64,000 nt of DNA from Pseudomonas putida (GCF_022627325.1 NZ_JAETZZ010000001.1:248001-312000); one strand, 5' to 3'; positions 44,376-54,737 are shown, numbered from the stretch's first letter. Numbers and translations are program-made. The notes: generated by a model from the sequence alone, not told the origin.

Positions 44376-46865
44376 TTGGCTAGAGAGTCGTTTGAAGATT
44401 TTCTGAGTTTCATGCGCGAAAAACCTCGGACTTGGGGTTGGGACGCGCTTGTCGCTTATGACCGTGAGACAACCAATGATTTGCTGATGCAGGAATACAT
44501 AGATCGTTTTGACAACGGAACATTCTTTGAAACCCTGACCTTCGCTGTACCTCTCACCCAGGGTTGGCAAGTCTCCGAAGGGCAGCGTCTGGACAAGCCC
44601 CGTTTGAAGTTCGAGGCCGCCGACCTGTCGAACAGCAGCGCAGACTTGTCGATGCGCATCGTGGGTGGCCGCCAGTTTCATGTGGGTCTCGACCTGAACC
44701 GTGGTTATCGGTTCAACTCCATTAAACTGGCAGATGCACTGAATGGGCCTGTTTTGCATGTGCGTTTGGAATTGGGCAAAACGCCGGGCCATGTGGAGCG
44801 GCTAATTGGTCTTCGAGCGAGTGTCATCATCGATTTAAGCAATCCGAGTTGGGAGTTTTACCTGACTTTTTCAGACTACCCGGAAGAGAACCATTTGGGC
44901 GGTGCGCGGTATAAAGAGATATTTGCCAATTGGCCTGACGAAAAGAAAGCGTTAACCCTGTGTGAACTCAGCATCGTCTTGGTCGACTTGGTGCAGCCAG
45001 AGAGTTTTTTGATCAGGACCCACGCCGAGCCCAATGCAACGGATGGCGAAGGTGCTGTGCTGCTTTTCGTGACAATGAAGGGCAGTGAAAACGGCAGCTT
45101 GCCGGCGGCTGATAAAGACTTCCATTACCTGCTACCCGAAGCGCCCAATGCTGAAATGCCCTATAGCACCAATGTGGTTTTTTCGCATAATTTTTTCTTG
45201 CCGCGGATGGTGGAACAATGGTTTTTCGACCTTCAGTTTGAAAACGTGGGTAAACCTTACGAGTTTGAAGTATTAGGTGGCAGTGACGGGGGGTTCATTC
45301 AAGGGGTTCGAGTAACCCACGGGGCGTTGCAGGTGCCGCGGTTTGAGACCGACCCGGAGACTGAGCCTTATTTAAGATTCGGAGATTTTCCACTTGCATT
45401 CGCTGATGATTATGGGGTGGGGCAAGGTGCATTTACTGTGACACCTCATCAGTCTGAAGATGGGTGGTTTACGATCACTTGGACTGGGGGCTATTCCACT
45501 AGTCTGGTGGCTAAGGCGAATAGAAACTCAAGGGAGTACGCCTCAGGTGTTGATTATTGGTGGAGCTTATCTGTTGATTTTGCGATTGAAATTGATGGTG
45601 ATAAAAGAGCCTACTTGAAAGTAGAACGCTGGGACATGCAGGGTGGGCTGGAATTTGGGTCCTACTGGAGTGGGTGGGCCGCGGTCGATCCCGATGTGTA
45701 TAAGATTATGTCCGAAGCGAATACGCTAGCACCCCGGCTCATTGAGCAGCGGATGCAACGGGCCTTCGAAACGTTCAGCATGGCGACCAGATTCATGAAT
45801 CTGTTGCTGCTTCATGGGTTTATTTTCAAAGGTGGCGCGAACACCATACAGCCTGATAAAGGCTACAACCCCGGTGATTTCGTACTCCCAGGTTACTTGG
45901 CACCCTCCCAAACCACCCTCAAACTCAATGCCACTGAAGTGACCATCGGCGCCGGCTCGTTCTATCAATTCACCGCCGAGCCATCCAGCGGGGTCACCTG
46001 GGCAGTGAGCAACTTGCCGGATGAAGAGGGTGATTGCGGCAGCATCGATGCCAACGGCAAGTACACGCCCATGGTCGCCTCGACAATCCCTCATGCGCAG
46101 AAGGTGGTCATCGTCACGGCCACCAGCGGCGAGCATATCAGCCGGGCCCTGGTCACCGTCATCAAGCGCAGCATTGCCCTGGACCCGGTCATCATGACCG
46201 CCCAGCAACTCGCCACCAAGGATAACGTCTACAAGGTTTCAGGCGCTTCGCTACAAGGCAGTAACCTCCAATGGCGTATGTCGGAGGGTGCGATCGGGTC
46301 GATCCAGACCGACCCGAACCCTCTTCCGGACGTGCAGGATGGTCGCCTGTATGTCGTGCCCAAGAAAAGCAGCGCCGCGACCATGGCGTTCGACGAGCGT
46401 TACGGCAAACTCATGCCGGTGGCCTCCGAGCAGTGGCAGGCCAGGCGGGCGGCGGGCTGCAAGTTCTCTGCAGCCGACCTTTCCGATCTCATGGCCGTCG
46501 AGCAGATCATCGTCGAAGGCGAAAACGACAGCCAAACCATCGACGTGCTGTTGCCGCTACAGAACGAAACGCACTGGTTCCAGTACCAGCCAATGGCTGA
46601 CGGCAGCGTGCAGCTGGAGCTCTGGACCGATACCATGGATGGCGCTCTGCGGATAGAACCCGAAGCTGCCGATTGGTTTCTGGTGAAGGGCAACGGAACG
46701 TTAGACCTGGGCCTGTACACGCCCGCCGCCGATGGTAGCGACAGCTATGCCGTAGTGGTGGCCTTCGAGCCTGGCAATCCTCGTGGCTATTGGTGGACCT
46801 ACGCCATCCTGCCCATGCCCTATCTGGACGTGGCGCACATTATTGAAAACGGAGAAAGCTCATGA
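44376..46865 (+). CDS. P47/TULIP-like array protein 1 with Ig-like C-terminal half
   Basis: The 829-residue protein has no signal peptide. The N-terminal half begins with WGWDALVAYDRETTNDLLMQEYI, and near residues 225-290 has GEGAVLLFVTMKGSENGSLP, YLLP and TNVVFSHNFFLPRMV. The order and spacing resemble clostridial P47, which opens with YGWD-I-V-Y and has a G-YLFILSVVTN segment, then an FLIS/LFL helix. Residues ~506-829 form beta-rich Ig-like domains (VTIGAGSFYQFTAEPSSGVTWAVS). Unlike its paralogues it starts with TTG and has no beta-sandwich gene before it. P47 assignment is inferred; lipid or toxin-partner binding would follow from it. Confidence 0.72.
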   Translation: MARESFEDFLSFMREKPRTWGWDALVAYDRETTNDLLMQEYIDRFDNGTFFETLTFAVPLTQGWQVSEGQRLDKPRLKFEAADLSNSSADLSMRIVGGRQFHVGLDLNRGYRFNSIKLADALNGPVLHVRLELGKTPGHVERLIGLRASVIIDLSNPSWEFYLTFSDYPEENHLGGARYKEIFANWPDEKKALTLCELSIVLVDLVQPESFLIRTHAEPNATDGEGAVLLFVTMKGSENGSLPAADKDFHYLLPEAPNAEMPYSTNVVFSHNFFLPRMVEQWFFDLQFENVGKPYEFEVLGGSDGGFIQGVRVTHGALQVPRFETDPETEPYLRFGDFPLAFADDYGVGQGAFTVTPHQSEDGWFTITWTGGYSTSLVAKANRNSREYASGVDYWWSLSVDFAIEIDGDKRAYLKVERWDMQGGLEFGSYWSGWAAVDPDVYKIMSEANTLAPRLIEQRMQRAFETFSMATRFMNLLLLHGFIFKGGANTIQPDKGYNPGDFVLPGYLAPSQTTLKLNATEVTIGAGSFYQFTAEPSSGVTWAVSNLPDEEGDCGSIDANGKYTPMVASTIPHAQKVVIVTATSGEHISRALVTVIKRSIALDPVIMTAQQLATKDNVYKVSGASLQGSNLQWRMSEGAIGSIQTDPNPLPDVQDGRLYVVPKKSSAATMAFDERYGKLMPVASEQWQARRAAGCKFSAADLSDLMAVEQIIVEGENDSQTIDVLLPLQNETHWFQYQPMADGSVQLELWTDTMDGALRIEPEAADWFLVKGNGTLDLGLYTPAADGSDSYAVVVAFEPGNPRGYWWTYAILPMPYLDVAHIIENGESS

Positions 46866-46906
46866 TCTCCAATAGCTACAGCCAAACGCTTCAGCGCTTG
46901 GCCTAA
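46862..46906 (+). pseudogene. 14-codon start relic of the 950-residue-type gene, copy 1
   Basis: The ATGA overlap with the preceding stop and the reading MISNSYSQTLQRLA then stop match the start of the intact gene at 57909 (MISNSKDQILQRLA). A gene of that type once followed array protein 1 and was deleted after codon 14. Confidence 0.8.
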
Positions 46907-47216
46907 CTGGCCAGCACGCTGAAGTTTACTGTGATCTTCATCAACTATGTCGCCACATTACTTGTTAAGCCAAGTTATGTGGCGGCCGTTGGGGGCTGCA
47001 TGTTTTTTGCGCTTGCAGCGTAATTAACAATAAGAGCAGCAACCTCAATAATCAGCACGCTAGGGGCTGTTCAGGCGGGGTGCCTACCTTGCCTGAGGTC
47101 GGTTGAAGGCCGATGTTTGTTGCGGTACTTAATCCGGTTTACCTGTTAATTTTGCTAGTAGGCGGGTGGCTCAAACGCACTTATAAAGGAGCCCTGAGCC
47201 CACGAGGAATATGCCA
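46907..47216. repeat. Array spacer 1 with module promoter element
   Basis: It shares with 51598-51905 and 54779-55086 the words AATAAGAGCAGC, AATAATCAGCACGC, GGCCGATGTTTG, TTAATTTTGCTAGTAGGCGG, GTGGCTCAAACGC and TTATAAA, but is clearly diverged from the other two. GAGGA at 47204-47208 suits the ATG at 47217. Confidence 0.75.
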
Positions 47217-49034
47217 ATGTCGCGCCGACATGAACAGGCGGTCGAGCCGCTAACGCCGCCACCCGCTCCGATCATCGAAATACTCAATACCTACGATGAA
47301 ATTGATTTTGAAATCTTGGGCGATGATGATCTGGCTGTTTCGATGGAATGGCCAGGCATCGCACTGGGCAATACATTCTACATTCACTGGCGAGGGGCGG
47401 GTGCCGCCGGCCAAGCTTTTGATTTCTACAGCGATTATGAGGTCGATGAGGCCAATTTCAACTCCCAGACAAACCGCGTCACGATCAACATCCTAAACGA
47501 ATTCATCGTTGCCGCAGACCAAGGCTACGCCTTCGTCTCCTGCGAAGTAGCCAACCCAGCACTGGGGCATTCGCTGCGTCGCTTCGCTTTTGTAGGTGTT
47601 CGTGCACATCGCATGGAACATCTGCCGGTCGCGCAGGCTTTGGAGTCCCATGGGTTGTACATCGACCCCGCTGACCTTGGCAGCGCCGGGGCGACGTTCA
47701 TCATCCCTCCCTACCAAGCCATGCAAAAAGGCGACGACGTCAAGTTGACCTTCCAGGGGTACAGCGACGGTTTCCCTGAGGTCCCCTGGACCGACCTTGA
47801 GCCAGTGCTGACGGAGGCCGATGTCGGCCTGCCGGTGATCAGGCAAGTTCCCAAAGACCAGTTCAATTTCCTACAACACGGCGATTACGCGCACGTCTGC
47901 TATCAGATCAAGCTTGCTTCAGGCGGCGAGGCCCTGGTGGGCCCGGTGCAGAGGCTGAACATTGGCCCGCTTCCCGAGGACCGCCTGCCGCAGCTGACCA
48001 TCGACGACTACGAGGGCGGCGAACTGGACCCCATCGATTTTCCCGAGGGGCTGACGCTGCGGGTCAAAGCCTACCCTCAGCTCAATGTCTCGGACTGGAT
48101 CTTGTTGCAGGTCAACGGGCAGCCCATCGGCTTCGAACGGGCCGACCTGAGTACCCTGCATGATGGGGAGATTACCTTCCAGCTAGGCGCGCAGGTGCTC
48201 AAAACCAGTGAGCGTCTGAAACTCTCGTACCAAAGCGCTCGCGAGGGCCTGGGCCTGGCTTCGGAAACCCTGGATGTGGAGCTGGTCGACACTCGAGACT
48301 TGGCAGTCGTCGAGGTCGAGCAAGCCCAGGGTGAAGGCGGCGAAAACCCCAACCATTTGTGGCTCGATGCCAATAGCGCTATAGGCGGGGCTTATATCAA
48401 TGTGCCGCCCGTCGACCTGCGCGTGGGCGAAACGGTGCAGGTGCATTGGCTTGGGCGCCCCGACGCCGGTACCCATGTCGCCAGCGAGCCGGTAAGCCCC
48501 GCTTGGCCCTGGCGTTTCAGGGTGCCTGCCAGCGCCGTGGCGGCCAACATGGAGGCCAATGCCCAATCCGCCAATAAGCGCTTCGAGGTGCTCTGGCACA
48601 TTGTCAAAGACGGGAAAACGGTCCAAGCCTCGCCGCCTGTCTATTTACGGATATTGCCGTTGGTCACCAGCCGTTATCCACAAATCACCTGTGCCCAGGC
48701 TCGAGGCCAGTTGTTGTCGCGTGAAAAAGCCTTGGCGGAGGGGGCACACCTTGCTCTCACGCAGTGGGTGTTCATGGCTGCGGAGCAGCATGTGAACATC
48801 GCGTTTATCGGTAAGGGGAACACGGGACCGTTCGCAAGAGTTCTACGTAATGAGCCGACCACGCCAGACGAAGTCGAGGCAGGAATGATCGAGCTCACAA
48901 TCCCGGAAGACGTAGTGAGGGCGCAGACGCTCGGTGAAGTGTTTGAAATCCACGTAACGGTGAATTTCGAGAACGTCGATCAAGAGGACGTGACTACGAC
49001 GTTCTCTACACTCTATTTAACAATGGCTCAATAA
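47217..49034 (+). CDS. Multi-domain beta-sandwich (Ig-like) array protein
   Basis: The 605-residue protein has no signal peptide and a Pro-rich start (EPLTPPPAPIIEIL), then about five beta-rich units of ~100 residues, each with a pattern like GNTFYIHWRG or GDDVKLTFQG and GETVQVHWLG near its start. They resemble Ig-like modules of adhesin-type proteins. Function unknown. I use the second ATG because spacing to GAGGA is eight bases and both truncated copies keep only that ATG. The P47-like gene follows 29 bases after its stop, so they are co-transcribed. Confidence 0.75.
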   Translation: MSRRHEQAVEPLTPPPAPIIEILNTYDEIDFEILGDDDLAVSMEWPGIALGNTFYIHWRGAGAAGQAFDFYSDYEVDEANFNSQTNRVTINILNEFIVAADQGYAFVSCEVANPALGHSLRRFAFVGVRAHRMEHLPVAQALESHGLYIDPADLGSAGATFIIPPYQAMQKGDDVKLTFQGYSDGFPEVPWTDLEPVLTEADVGLPVIRQVPKDQFNFLQHGDYAHVCYQIKLASGGEALVGPVQRLNIGPLPEDRLPQLTIDDYEGGELDPIDFPEGLTLRVKAYPQLNVSDWILLQVNGQPIGFERADLSTLHDGEITFQLGAQVLKTSERLKLSYQSAREGLGLASETLDVELVDTRDLAVVEVEQAQGEGGENPNHLWLDANSAIGGAYINVPPVDLRVGETVQVHWLGRPDAGTHVASEPVSPAWPWRFRVPASAVAANMEANAQSANKRFEVLWHIVKDGKTVQASPPVYLRILPLVTSRYPQITCAQARGQLLSREKALAEGAHLALTQWVFMAAEQHVNIAFIGKGNTGPFARVLRNEPTTPDEVEAGMIELTIPEDVVRAQTLGEVFEIHVTVNFENVDQEDVTTTFSTLYLTMAQ

Positions 49035-49063
49035 CCGTTGACCATTCAATTGAGGGCAGCGCG

Positions 49064-51556
49064 ATGGCGAGAGAGTCGTTTCAAGATTTTCTGAGTTTCA
49101 TGAGCGAAAAGCCCCGCACGTTGGGATGGGACGCGATCGTCGCTTACGACCGTGAGACGACCAATGATTTGCTGATGCAGGAATACATAGATCGTTTTGA
49201 CAACGGAACATTCTTTGAAACCCTGACCTTCGCTGTACCCATCACCCAGGGTTGGCAAGTTTCCGAAGGGCAGCGTCTGGACAAGCCCCGTTTGAAGTTC
49301 GAGGCCGCCGACCTGCCGAACAGCAGCGCAGACTTGTCGATGCGCATCGTGGGTGGCCGCCAGTTTCAGGTGGGCCTCGACTTGAACGGTGGTTATCGTA
49401 TCAACTCGCTCAAATGGGCAGATGCCTTGAATGGGCCTGTACTGCATGTGCGTTTGGCGTTGGGCAAAACGCCGGGCCATGTGGAGCGGCTAATGGGTGG
49501 GCAGGCGAGTGTCATCATCGATTTAAGCAATCCGAGTTGGGAGTTTTACCTGACTTTTTCAGACTACCCGGAAGAGAACCATTTGGGCGGTGCGCGGTAT
49601 AAAGAGATATTTGCCAATTGGCCTGACGAAAAGAAAGCGTTAACCCTGTGTGAACTCAGCATCGTCTTGGTCGACTTGGTGCAGCCAGAGAGTTTTTTGA
49701 TCAGGACCCACGCCGAGCCCAATGCAACGGATGGCGAAGGTGCTGTGCTGCTTTTCGTGACAATGAAGGGCAGTGAAAACGGCAGCTTGCCGGCGGCTGA
49801 TAAAGACTTCCATTACCTGCTACCCGAAGCGCCCAATGCTGAAATGCCCTATAGCACCAATGTGGTTTTTTCGCATAATTTTTTCTTGCCGCGGATGGTG
49901 GAACAATGGTTTTTCGACCTTCAGTTTGAAAACGTGGGTAAACCTTACCAGTTTGAAGTGTTGGGTGGCCGTGACGGGGGGTTCATTCAAGGGGTTCAAG
50001 TAACCCAGGGGGCGTTGCAGGTGCCGAGTTATAGAACGGACCCGGAGAGTGAGCCCTATTTGAGTTTTTTTGGAGGCTTTACACTTGCATTCGCTGATGA
50101 TTGGGAGTGGGGCGAAGGTGCATTTGTTGTGACACCTCATCAGTCTGAAGACGGGTGGTTTACGATCACGTGGACTGGAGGCCATTTCGCTACTCTGGAG
50201 GCTAAGGCGAACAGAAACTCAAGGGCGTACGGCCATTTTGTTGATCATTGGTGGCGCTTATCTGCAGATTTTTCGATTGGGATTGATGGTGATAAAAAAA
50301 CCTACCTGAAATTAGAACGCTCGAACATGCAGGCTGGGCTGGAATATAGGCCCGCCTGGCATGATTGGGCCAAGTACGATCCCGATGTGAATGAGATGAT
50401 GTCCGAAGCGAATACTTTAGCATCCCACCTCGTTCGCCAGCGGATAGAGAAGGCCCTCGAAAGCTTCGGCATGTCTACCAGATTCATGGATCTGTTGCTG
50501 CTTCATGGGTTTATATTCAAAGGTGGCGCGAACACAATACAGCCTGATAACGGCTACAACCCCGGTGATGTCGTACTCCCAGGTTACTTGGCACCCTCCC
50601 AAGCCACTCTCAAACTTAATGCCAATGACGTTAGTATCGGCGCCGGCTCGTTCTATCAATTCACCGCCGAGCCGTCCAGCGGGGTCACCTGGGCAGTGAG
50701 CAACTTGCCGGATGAAGAGGGTGATTGCGGCAGCATCGATGCCAACGGCAAATACACGCCCATGGCCGCCTCGACAATCCCCCATGCGCAGAAGGTGGTC
50801 ATCGTTACGGCGACCAGCGGCGACAATATCAGCCGGGCATTGGTCAGCGTCAGCAAGCGCAGCATTGCCCTGGACCCAGTCATCCTGGTGGCGGAGCAAC
50901 TCGCCACCAAGAATAATGCTTACAAGGTTTCGGGCGCTTCGCTACAAGGCAGTAACCTCCAATGGAGCATGTCGGAGGGTGCGATCGGGTCGATACTGCC
51001 CGACCCGAACCCTCTCCCGGACGTGCAGGATGGTCGCCTGTATGTCGTGTCCAAGAAAAGCAGCGCCGCGACCATGGCGGTCGACGAGCGTTACGGCAAA
51101 CTCATGCCGGTGGCCTCCGAGCAATGGCAGGCCCGGCGGGCGGCGGGCTGCACGTTTTCCGAAGTAGACCTTTCTGAGCTTCTAGCCGTCGAGCAGATCA
51201 TCGTCACAGGAAAGAACGACACCCAAACCATCGACATCCTGTTGCCGCTGCACAGCGAAACCCACTGGTTCAAATACCAGCCGATGGCTGACGGCGGCGT
51301 GCAGTTGGAATTCTGGACCGAGGACCAGAATGGCGATTTCCTGGTAGACCCTGCCTTGGCCGATTGGTTTCTGGTGAGGGGCAACGGAACGCTAGACCGT
51401 GGCCTGTACACGCCCGCTGCCGATGGTAGCGACAGCTATGCCGTAGTGGTGGCCTACGAGCCTGGCAATTCTCGTGGCTATTGGTGGACCTACGCCATCC
51501 TGCCCATGCCCTATCTGGACGTGGCGCGCATTATTGAAAATGGAGAAAGCTCATGA
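49064..51556 (+). CDS. P47/TULIP-like array protein 2
   Basis: The 830-residue paralogue of array protein 1 has an ATG start with GAGG eight bases upstream. Domain order is the same: GWDAIVAYDRETTNDLL, then GEGAVLLFVTMK and VVFSHNFFLPRM, a variable centre (about 310-505), and Ig-like C-terminal half. Bases 49508-49946 look identical to 44820-45258 in array protein 1, while its C-terminal half (VSIGAGS, GDNISRALVSVSKR, VAEQLATKNNAY) is the most diverged of the four. It is co-transcribed with the beta-sandwich gene. Confidence 0.74.
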   Translation: MARESFQDFLSFMSEKPRTLGWDAIVAYDRETTNDLLMQEYIDRFDNGTFFETLTFAVPITQGWQVSEGQRLDKPRLKFEAADLPNSSADLSMRIVGGRQFQVGLDLNGGYRINSLKWADALNGPVLHVRLALGKTPGHVERLMGGQASVIIDLSNPSWEFYLTFSDYPEENHLGGARYKEIFANWPDEKKALTLCELSIVLVDLVQPESFLIRTHAEPNATDGEGAVLLFVTMKGSENGSLPAADKDFHYLLPEAPNAEMPYSTNVVFSHNFFLPRMVEQWFFDLQFENVGKPYQFEVLGGRDGGFIQGVQVTQGALQVPSYRTDPESEPYLSFFGGFTLAFADDWEWGEGAFVVTPHQSEDGWFTITWTGGHFATLEAKANRNSRAYGHFVDHWWRLSADFSIGIDGDKKTYLKLERSNMQAGLEYRPAWHDWAKYDPDVNEMMSEANTLASHLVRQRIEKALESFGMSTRFMDLLLLHGFIFKGGANTIQPDNGYNPGDVVLPGYLAPSQATLKLNANDVSIGAGSFYQFTAEPSSGVTWAVSNLPDEEGDCGSIDANGKYTPMAASTIPHAQKVVIVTATSGDNISRALVSVSKRSIALDPVILVAEQLATKNNAYKVSGASLQGSNLQWSMSEGAIGSILPDPNPLPDVQDGRLYVVSKKSSAATMAVDERYGKLMPVASEQWQARRAAGCTFSEVDLSELLAVEQIIVTGKNDTQTIDILLPLHSETHWFKYQPMADGGVQLEFWTEDQNGDFLVDPALADWFLVRGNGTLDRGLYTPAADGSDSYAVVVAYEPGNSRGYWWTYAILPMPYLDVARIIENGESS

Positions 51557-51597
51557 TCTCCAGTCGCTAAAGCCAACCGCTTCAGCGCTTGGCCTAA
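51553..51597 (+). pseudogene. Start relic of the 950-residue-type gene, copy 2
   Basis: Same ATGA overlap as copy 1, but a TAA now follows the fifth codon (MISSR); the following bases still match the relic CAGCGCTTGGCCTAA of the other copies. Confidence 0.78.
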
Positions 51598-51905
51598 CTG
51601 GCCAGCACGCTAAAGTTACTGCGTTCATCATTCCCTATGTCGGCACATGACTTGTTATGCCGGGTTGTGTGCCGGCTGTTGATTGCCGCACCTTTTCCGC
51701 TTGCGGCGTTATTAAAAATAAGAGCAGCGACATTAATAATCAGCACGCCAGGGACCTGTTCAGGCGTGGTGGCTACCGTGTCTGAGACCGATTGAAAGCC
51801 GATGTTTGAAGCGGTGCTTAACACGCTTGACCTGTTAATTTTGCTAGTAGGCGGGTGGCTCAAACGCGCTTATAAATGAGCCCTGAGCCCACGAGGAATA
51901 GGCCA
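51598..51905. repeat. Array spacer 2 with module promoter element
   Basis: By eye it is almost identical to 54779-55086 over its whole length. It carries the shared words GCGGTGCTTAACACGCTTGACC, TTAATTTTGCTAGTAGGCGG and CGCTTATAAATGAGCC before the ribosome site GAGGA. Confidence 0.8.
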
Positions 51906-52218
51906 ATGTCACGCCGACTTGAACAGGCGGTCGAGCCGCTAACGCCGCCACCCGCCCCGATCAGCGAAATACTCACTACCGACGATGAAATCGATTTTGA
52001 GACCTTGGACGATGATGATCTGACTGTTCGATGGAAAGGCCAGGCATCCAGACGAAGTCGACCCAAGAGTTATCGAACTCACAATCCCGGAAGACGTAGT
52101 GAGGGCGCAGAAGCTCAGTGAAATGTTTGAAAGCCACGTAACGGTGAACGTCGAGAACGTCGATCGACAGGACGTGACTACGACGTTCTCCACACGCTAT
52201 TTAACAATGGCTCAATAG
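51906..52218 (+). pseudogene. Truncated beta-sandwich gene, relic 1
   Basis: The first ~45 codons match the gene at 47217 (MSRRLEQAVEPLTPPPAP), then one T is missing in CTGTTCGATGG and about 1.5 kb is deleted between GGCCAGGCATC and CAGACGAAGTCGA. The remaining end matches the last ~55 codons in another frame, down to TYLTMAQ-like ACAATGGCTCAATAG. The readable 71-residue peptide is unlikely to function. The P47-like gene follows after 29 bases, as behind the intact gene. Confidence 0.85.
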
Positions 52219-52247
52219 CCGTTGATCATGCAATCGAGGACAGAAAA

Positions 52248-54737
52248 ATGGCTAGAGAGTCGCTTAATGATTTTCTGATTTTCATGCGCGAAAAACCTCG
52301 GACTTGGGGTTGGGACGCGATTGTCGCTTATGACCGTGAGACGACCAATGATTTGCTGATGCAGGAATACATAGATCGTTTCGAAGGTGAAGCATACTTT
52401 GAAACGCTGACCTTTGCTGTACCCCTCACCCAGGGTTGGCAAGTTTCCGAAGGGCAACGTCTGGACAAGCCCCGCCTGAAGTTCGAGGATGCCAAGCTGA
52501 GTGACAGCACAGCAGACTTGTCCATGCGCATCGTGGGCGGCCGCCAGTTTCACGTCGGCACCGACCTGAACGGTGGTTATCGGTTCAACTCCCTTAAATT
52601 GGCCGACGCCCTCAATGGGCCTGTACTGCATGTGCGTTTGCGCTTGGGCAATACGCCGGGCGACATAGAGCCGGTAGAGAATGGTGAGGCTAAAGTCGTC
52701 ATCGACTTGAGCCATCCGAGTTGGACGTTTTACCTGACCTTTTCAGATTACCGGGAAGAGAACGAGTTGGGCGGTGCGCGCTACAAAGAAATATTTTCCA
52801 GTTGGCCTGACGAAAAGAAAAAGTTAACCCTGAATACGCTCAGGGTCGCCCCTAACGAGTTTGTGCAGCCAGCCAGTTTTTTGATCAGAACCCATGCCGA
52901 GCCCGACGCAACGGATGGCGAAGGTGCTGTGCTGCTGTTCGTGACAATGCAGGGAGGTGAAAACGGCAGCTTCCCGGCGGCTGATAAAGACTTCCATTAC
53001 CTGCTACCCCAAGCGCCCAATGCTCCAACGCCCTATACCACCAATGTGATTTTTTCGCATAACTTTTTCTTGCAGCGGTTGGTGGCCAAATGGTTTTTCG
53101 ACCTTCATAGTTCTGCCGTGGATAGGCCTTTCCAGTTTGAAGTAGTGGGTGGCAGTGACGGGGGGTTCAATCAAAGTATTCGAGCAACCCAGGGGGTGTT
53201 CGATATACCGCCTTACAAGACCGACCCGGAGAGTGAGCCCTATTTGGATTTTCAAGACGGATTTAAAATGGCATTCGCTCCAGATGAGGAGTGGGGGGAC
53301 GGTGCATTAACAGCGCAACGTGATCCGGCGAAAGAAGGGTGGTTTACAATCGACTGGGGCGGAGGTAATCGCACTACTCTGTTGGCTAAGGCGAAAAGTA
53401 ACTCAAGGTTTTACACCGGTCCAGTTGATTATAGTTGGGGGGGATATGGTGATTTTTCGATTGGGATTGATGATAATAAAACCTATATGAAACCAGAGTA
53501 CTCGAGCACGTACGCTTATCTGACACCTCAGCCCATCTGGGATGAGTGGGCCGCTTCCGATCCCAGTGTGAATGAGATTATATTCGAAGCGGATAGATTA
53601 GGAAGGCACCTCGTTGATCAGCAGTTAAGGAATGCCATCGATTCATTCAGCAAGTCTACTCAACACCTCGATCTGTTCCTGCTTCATGGGTTGTTATTCA
53701 GAGGTGGCGCGAAGTTAATACAACCTGATAGCGCCTTCGTCCCCGGTGATGTCGTACTTCCTGGGTATCTGGCGCCCTCCAGAACAGCCCTCAAACTCAA
53801 TGCCACTGAAGTGACCATCGGCGCCGGCTCGTTCTATCAATTCACCGCCGAGCCATCCAGCGGGGTCACCTGGGCAGTGAGCAACTTGCCGGATGAAGAG
53901 GGTGATTGCGGCAGCATCGATGCCAACGGCAAGTACACGCCCATGGTCGCCTCGACAATCCCTCATGCGCAGAAGGTGGTCATCGTCACGGCCACCAGCG
54001 GCGAGCATATCAGCCGGGCCCTGGTCACCGTCATCAAGCGCAGCATTGCCCTGGACCCGGTCATCATGACCGCCCAGCAACTCGCCACCAAGGATAACGT
54101 CTACAAGGTTTCAGGCGCTTCGCTACAAGGCAGTAACCTCCAATGGCGTATGTCGGAGGGTGCGATCGGGTCGATCCAGACCGACCCGAGCCCTCTTCCG
54201 GACGTGCAGGATGGTCGCCTGTATGTCGTGCCCAAGAAAAGCAGCGCCGCGACCATGGCGTTCGACGAGCGTTACGGCAAACTCATGCCGGTGCCCTCCG
54301 AGCAGTGGCAGGCCAGGCGGGCGGCGGGCTGCAAGTTTTCCGCAGTCGACCTTTCCGATCTCATGGCCGTCGAGCAGATCATCGTCGAAGGGGAAAACGA
54401 CAGGCAAACCATCGACGTGCTGTTGCCGCTACAGAACGAAACGCACTGGTTCCAGTACCAGCCAATGGCTGACGGCAGCGTGCAGCTGGAGCTCTGGACC
54501 GAGGACCAGGATGGCGATCTTCGGATAGAACCCGAAGCTGCCGATTGGTTTCTGGTGAAGGGCAACGGAACGTTAGACCTGGGCCTGTACACGCCCGCTG
54601 CCGATGGTAGCGACAGCTATGCCGTAGTGGTGGCCTACGAGCCTGGCAGTCGTCGTGGCTATTGGTGGACCTACGCCATCCTGCCCATGCCCTATCTGGA
54701 CGTGGCGCGCATTATTGAAAATGGAGAAAGCTCATGA
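52248..54737 (+). CDS. P47/TULIP-like array protein 3
   Basis: An 829-residue paralogue with ATG start and GAGGA upstream. The N-terminal third is close to array protein 4 (DEFVQPASFLIRTHAEP-type segment with N for D), the centre (about 310-500) is different from all others and AT-richer, and the C-terminal half is almost base-for-base the same as in array protein 1 (53803-54430 versus 45928-46555). Keeps GEGAVLLFVTMQGGENGSFP and VIFSHNFFLQRLV. Same inferred role as its paralogues. Confidence 0.74.
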   Translation: MARESLNDFLIFMREKPRTWGWDAIVAYDRETTNDLLMQEYIDRFEGEAYFETLTFAVPLTQGWQVSEGQRLDKPRLKFEDAKLSDSTADLSMRIVGGRQFHVGTDLNGGYRFNSLKLADALNGPVLHVRLRLGNTPGDIEPVENGEAKVVIDLSHPSWTFYLTFSDYREENELGGARYKEIFSSWPDEKKKLTLNTLRVAPNEFVQPASFLIRTHAEPDATDGEGAVLLFVTMQGGENGSFPAADKDFHYLLPQAPNAPTPYTTNVIFSHNFFLQRLVAKWFFDLHSSAVDRPFQFEVVGGSDGGFNQSIRATQGVFDIPPYKTDPESEPYLDFQDGFKMAFAPDEEWGDGALTAQRDPAKEGWFTIDWGGGNRTTLLAKAKSNSRFYTGPVDYSWGGYGDFSIGIDDNKTYMKPEYSSTYAYLTPQPIWDEWAASDPSVNEIIFEADRLGRHLVDQQLRNAIDSFSKSTQHLDLFLLHGLLFRGGAKLIQPDSAFVPGDVVLPGYLAPSRTALKLNATEVTIGAGSFYQFTAEPSSGVTWAVSNLPDEEGDCGSIDANGKYTPMVASTIPHAQKVVIVTATSGEHISRALVTVIKRSIALDPVIMTAQQLATKDNVYKVSGASLQGSNLQWRMSEGAIGSIQTDPSPLPDVQDGRLYVVPKKSSAATMAFDERYGKLMPVPSEQWQARRAAGCKFSAVDLSDLMAVEQIIVEGENDRQTIDVLLPLQNETHWFQYQPMADGSVQLELWTEDQDGDLRIEPEAADWFLVKGNGTLDLGLYTPAADGSDSYAVVVAYEPGSRRGYWWTYAILPMPYLDVARIIENGESS

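Larger units (their letters stand above)
51557..54737 (+). repeat. Segmental duplication unit I (spacer, relic, P47-like gene)
   Basis: This and the adjoining 54738-57912 have the same order and nearly the same length: spacer, truncated beta-sandwich gene, then P47-like gene. The spacers are almost identical and both truncated genes carry the same deletion, so the units arose by tandem duplication after the deletion. Confidence 0.85.
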
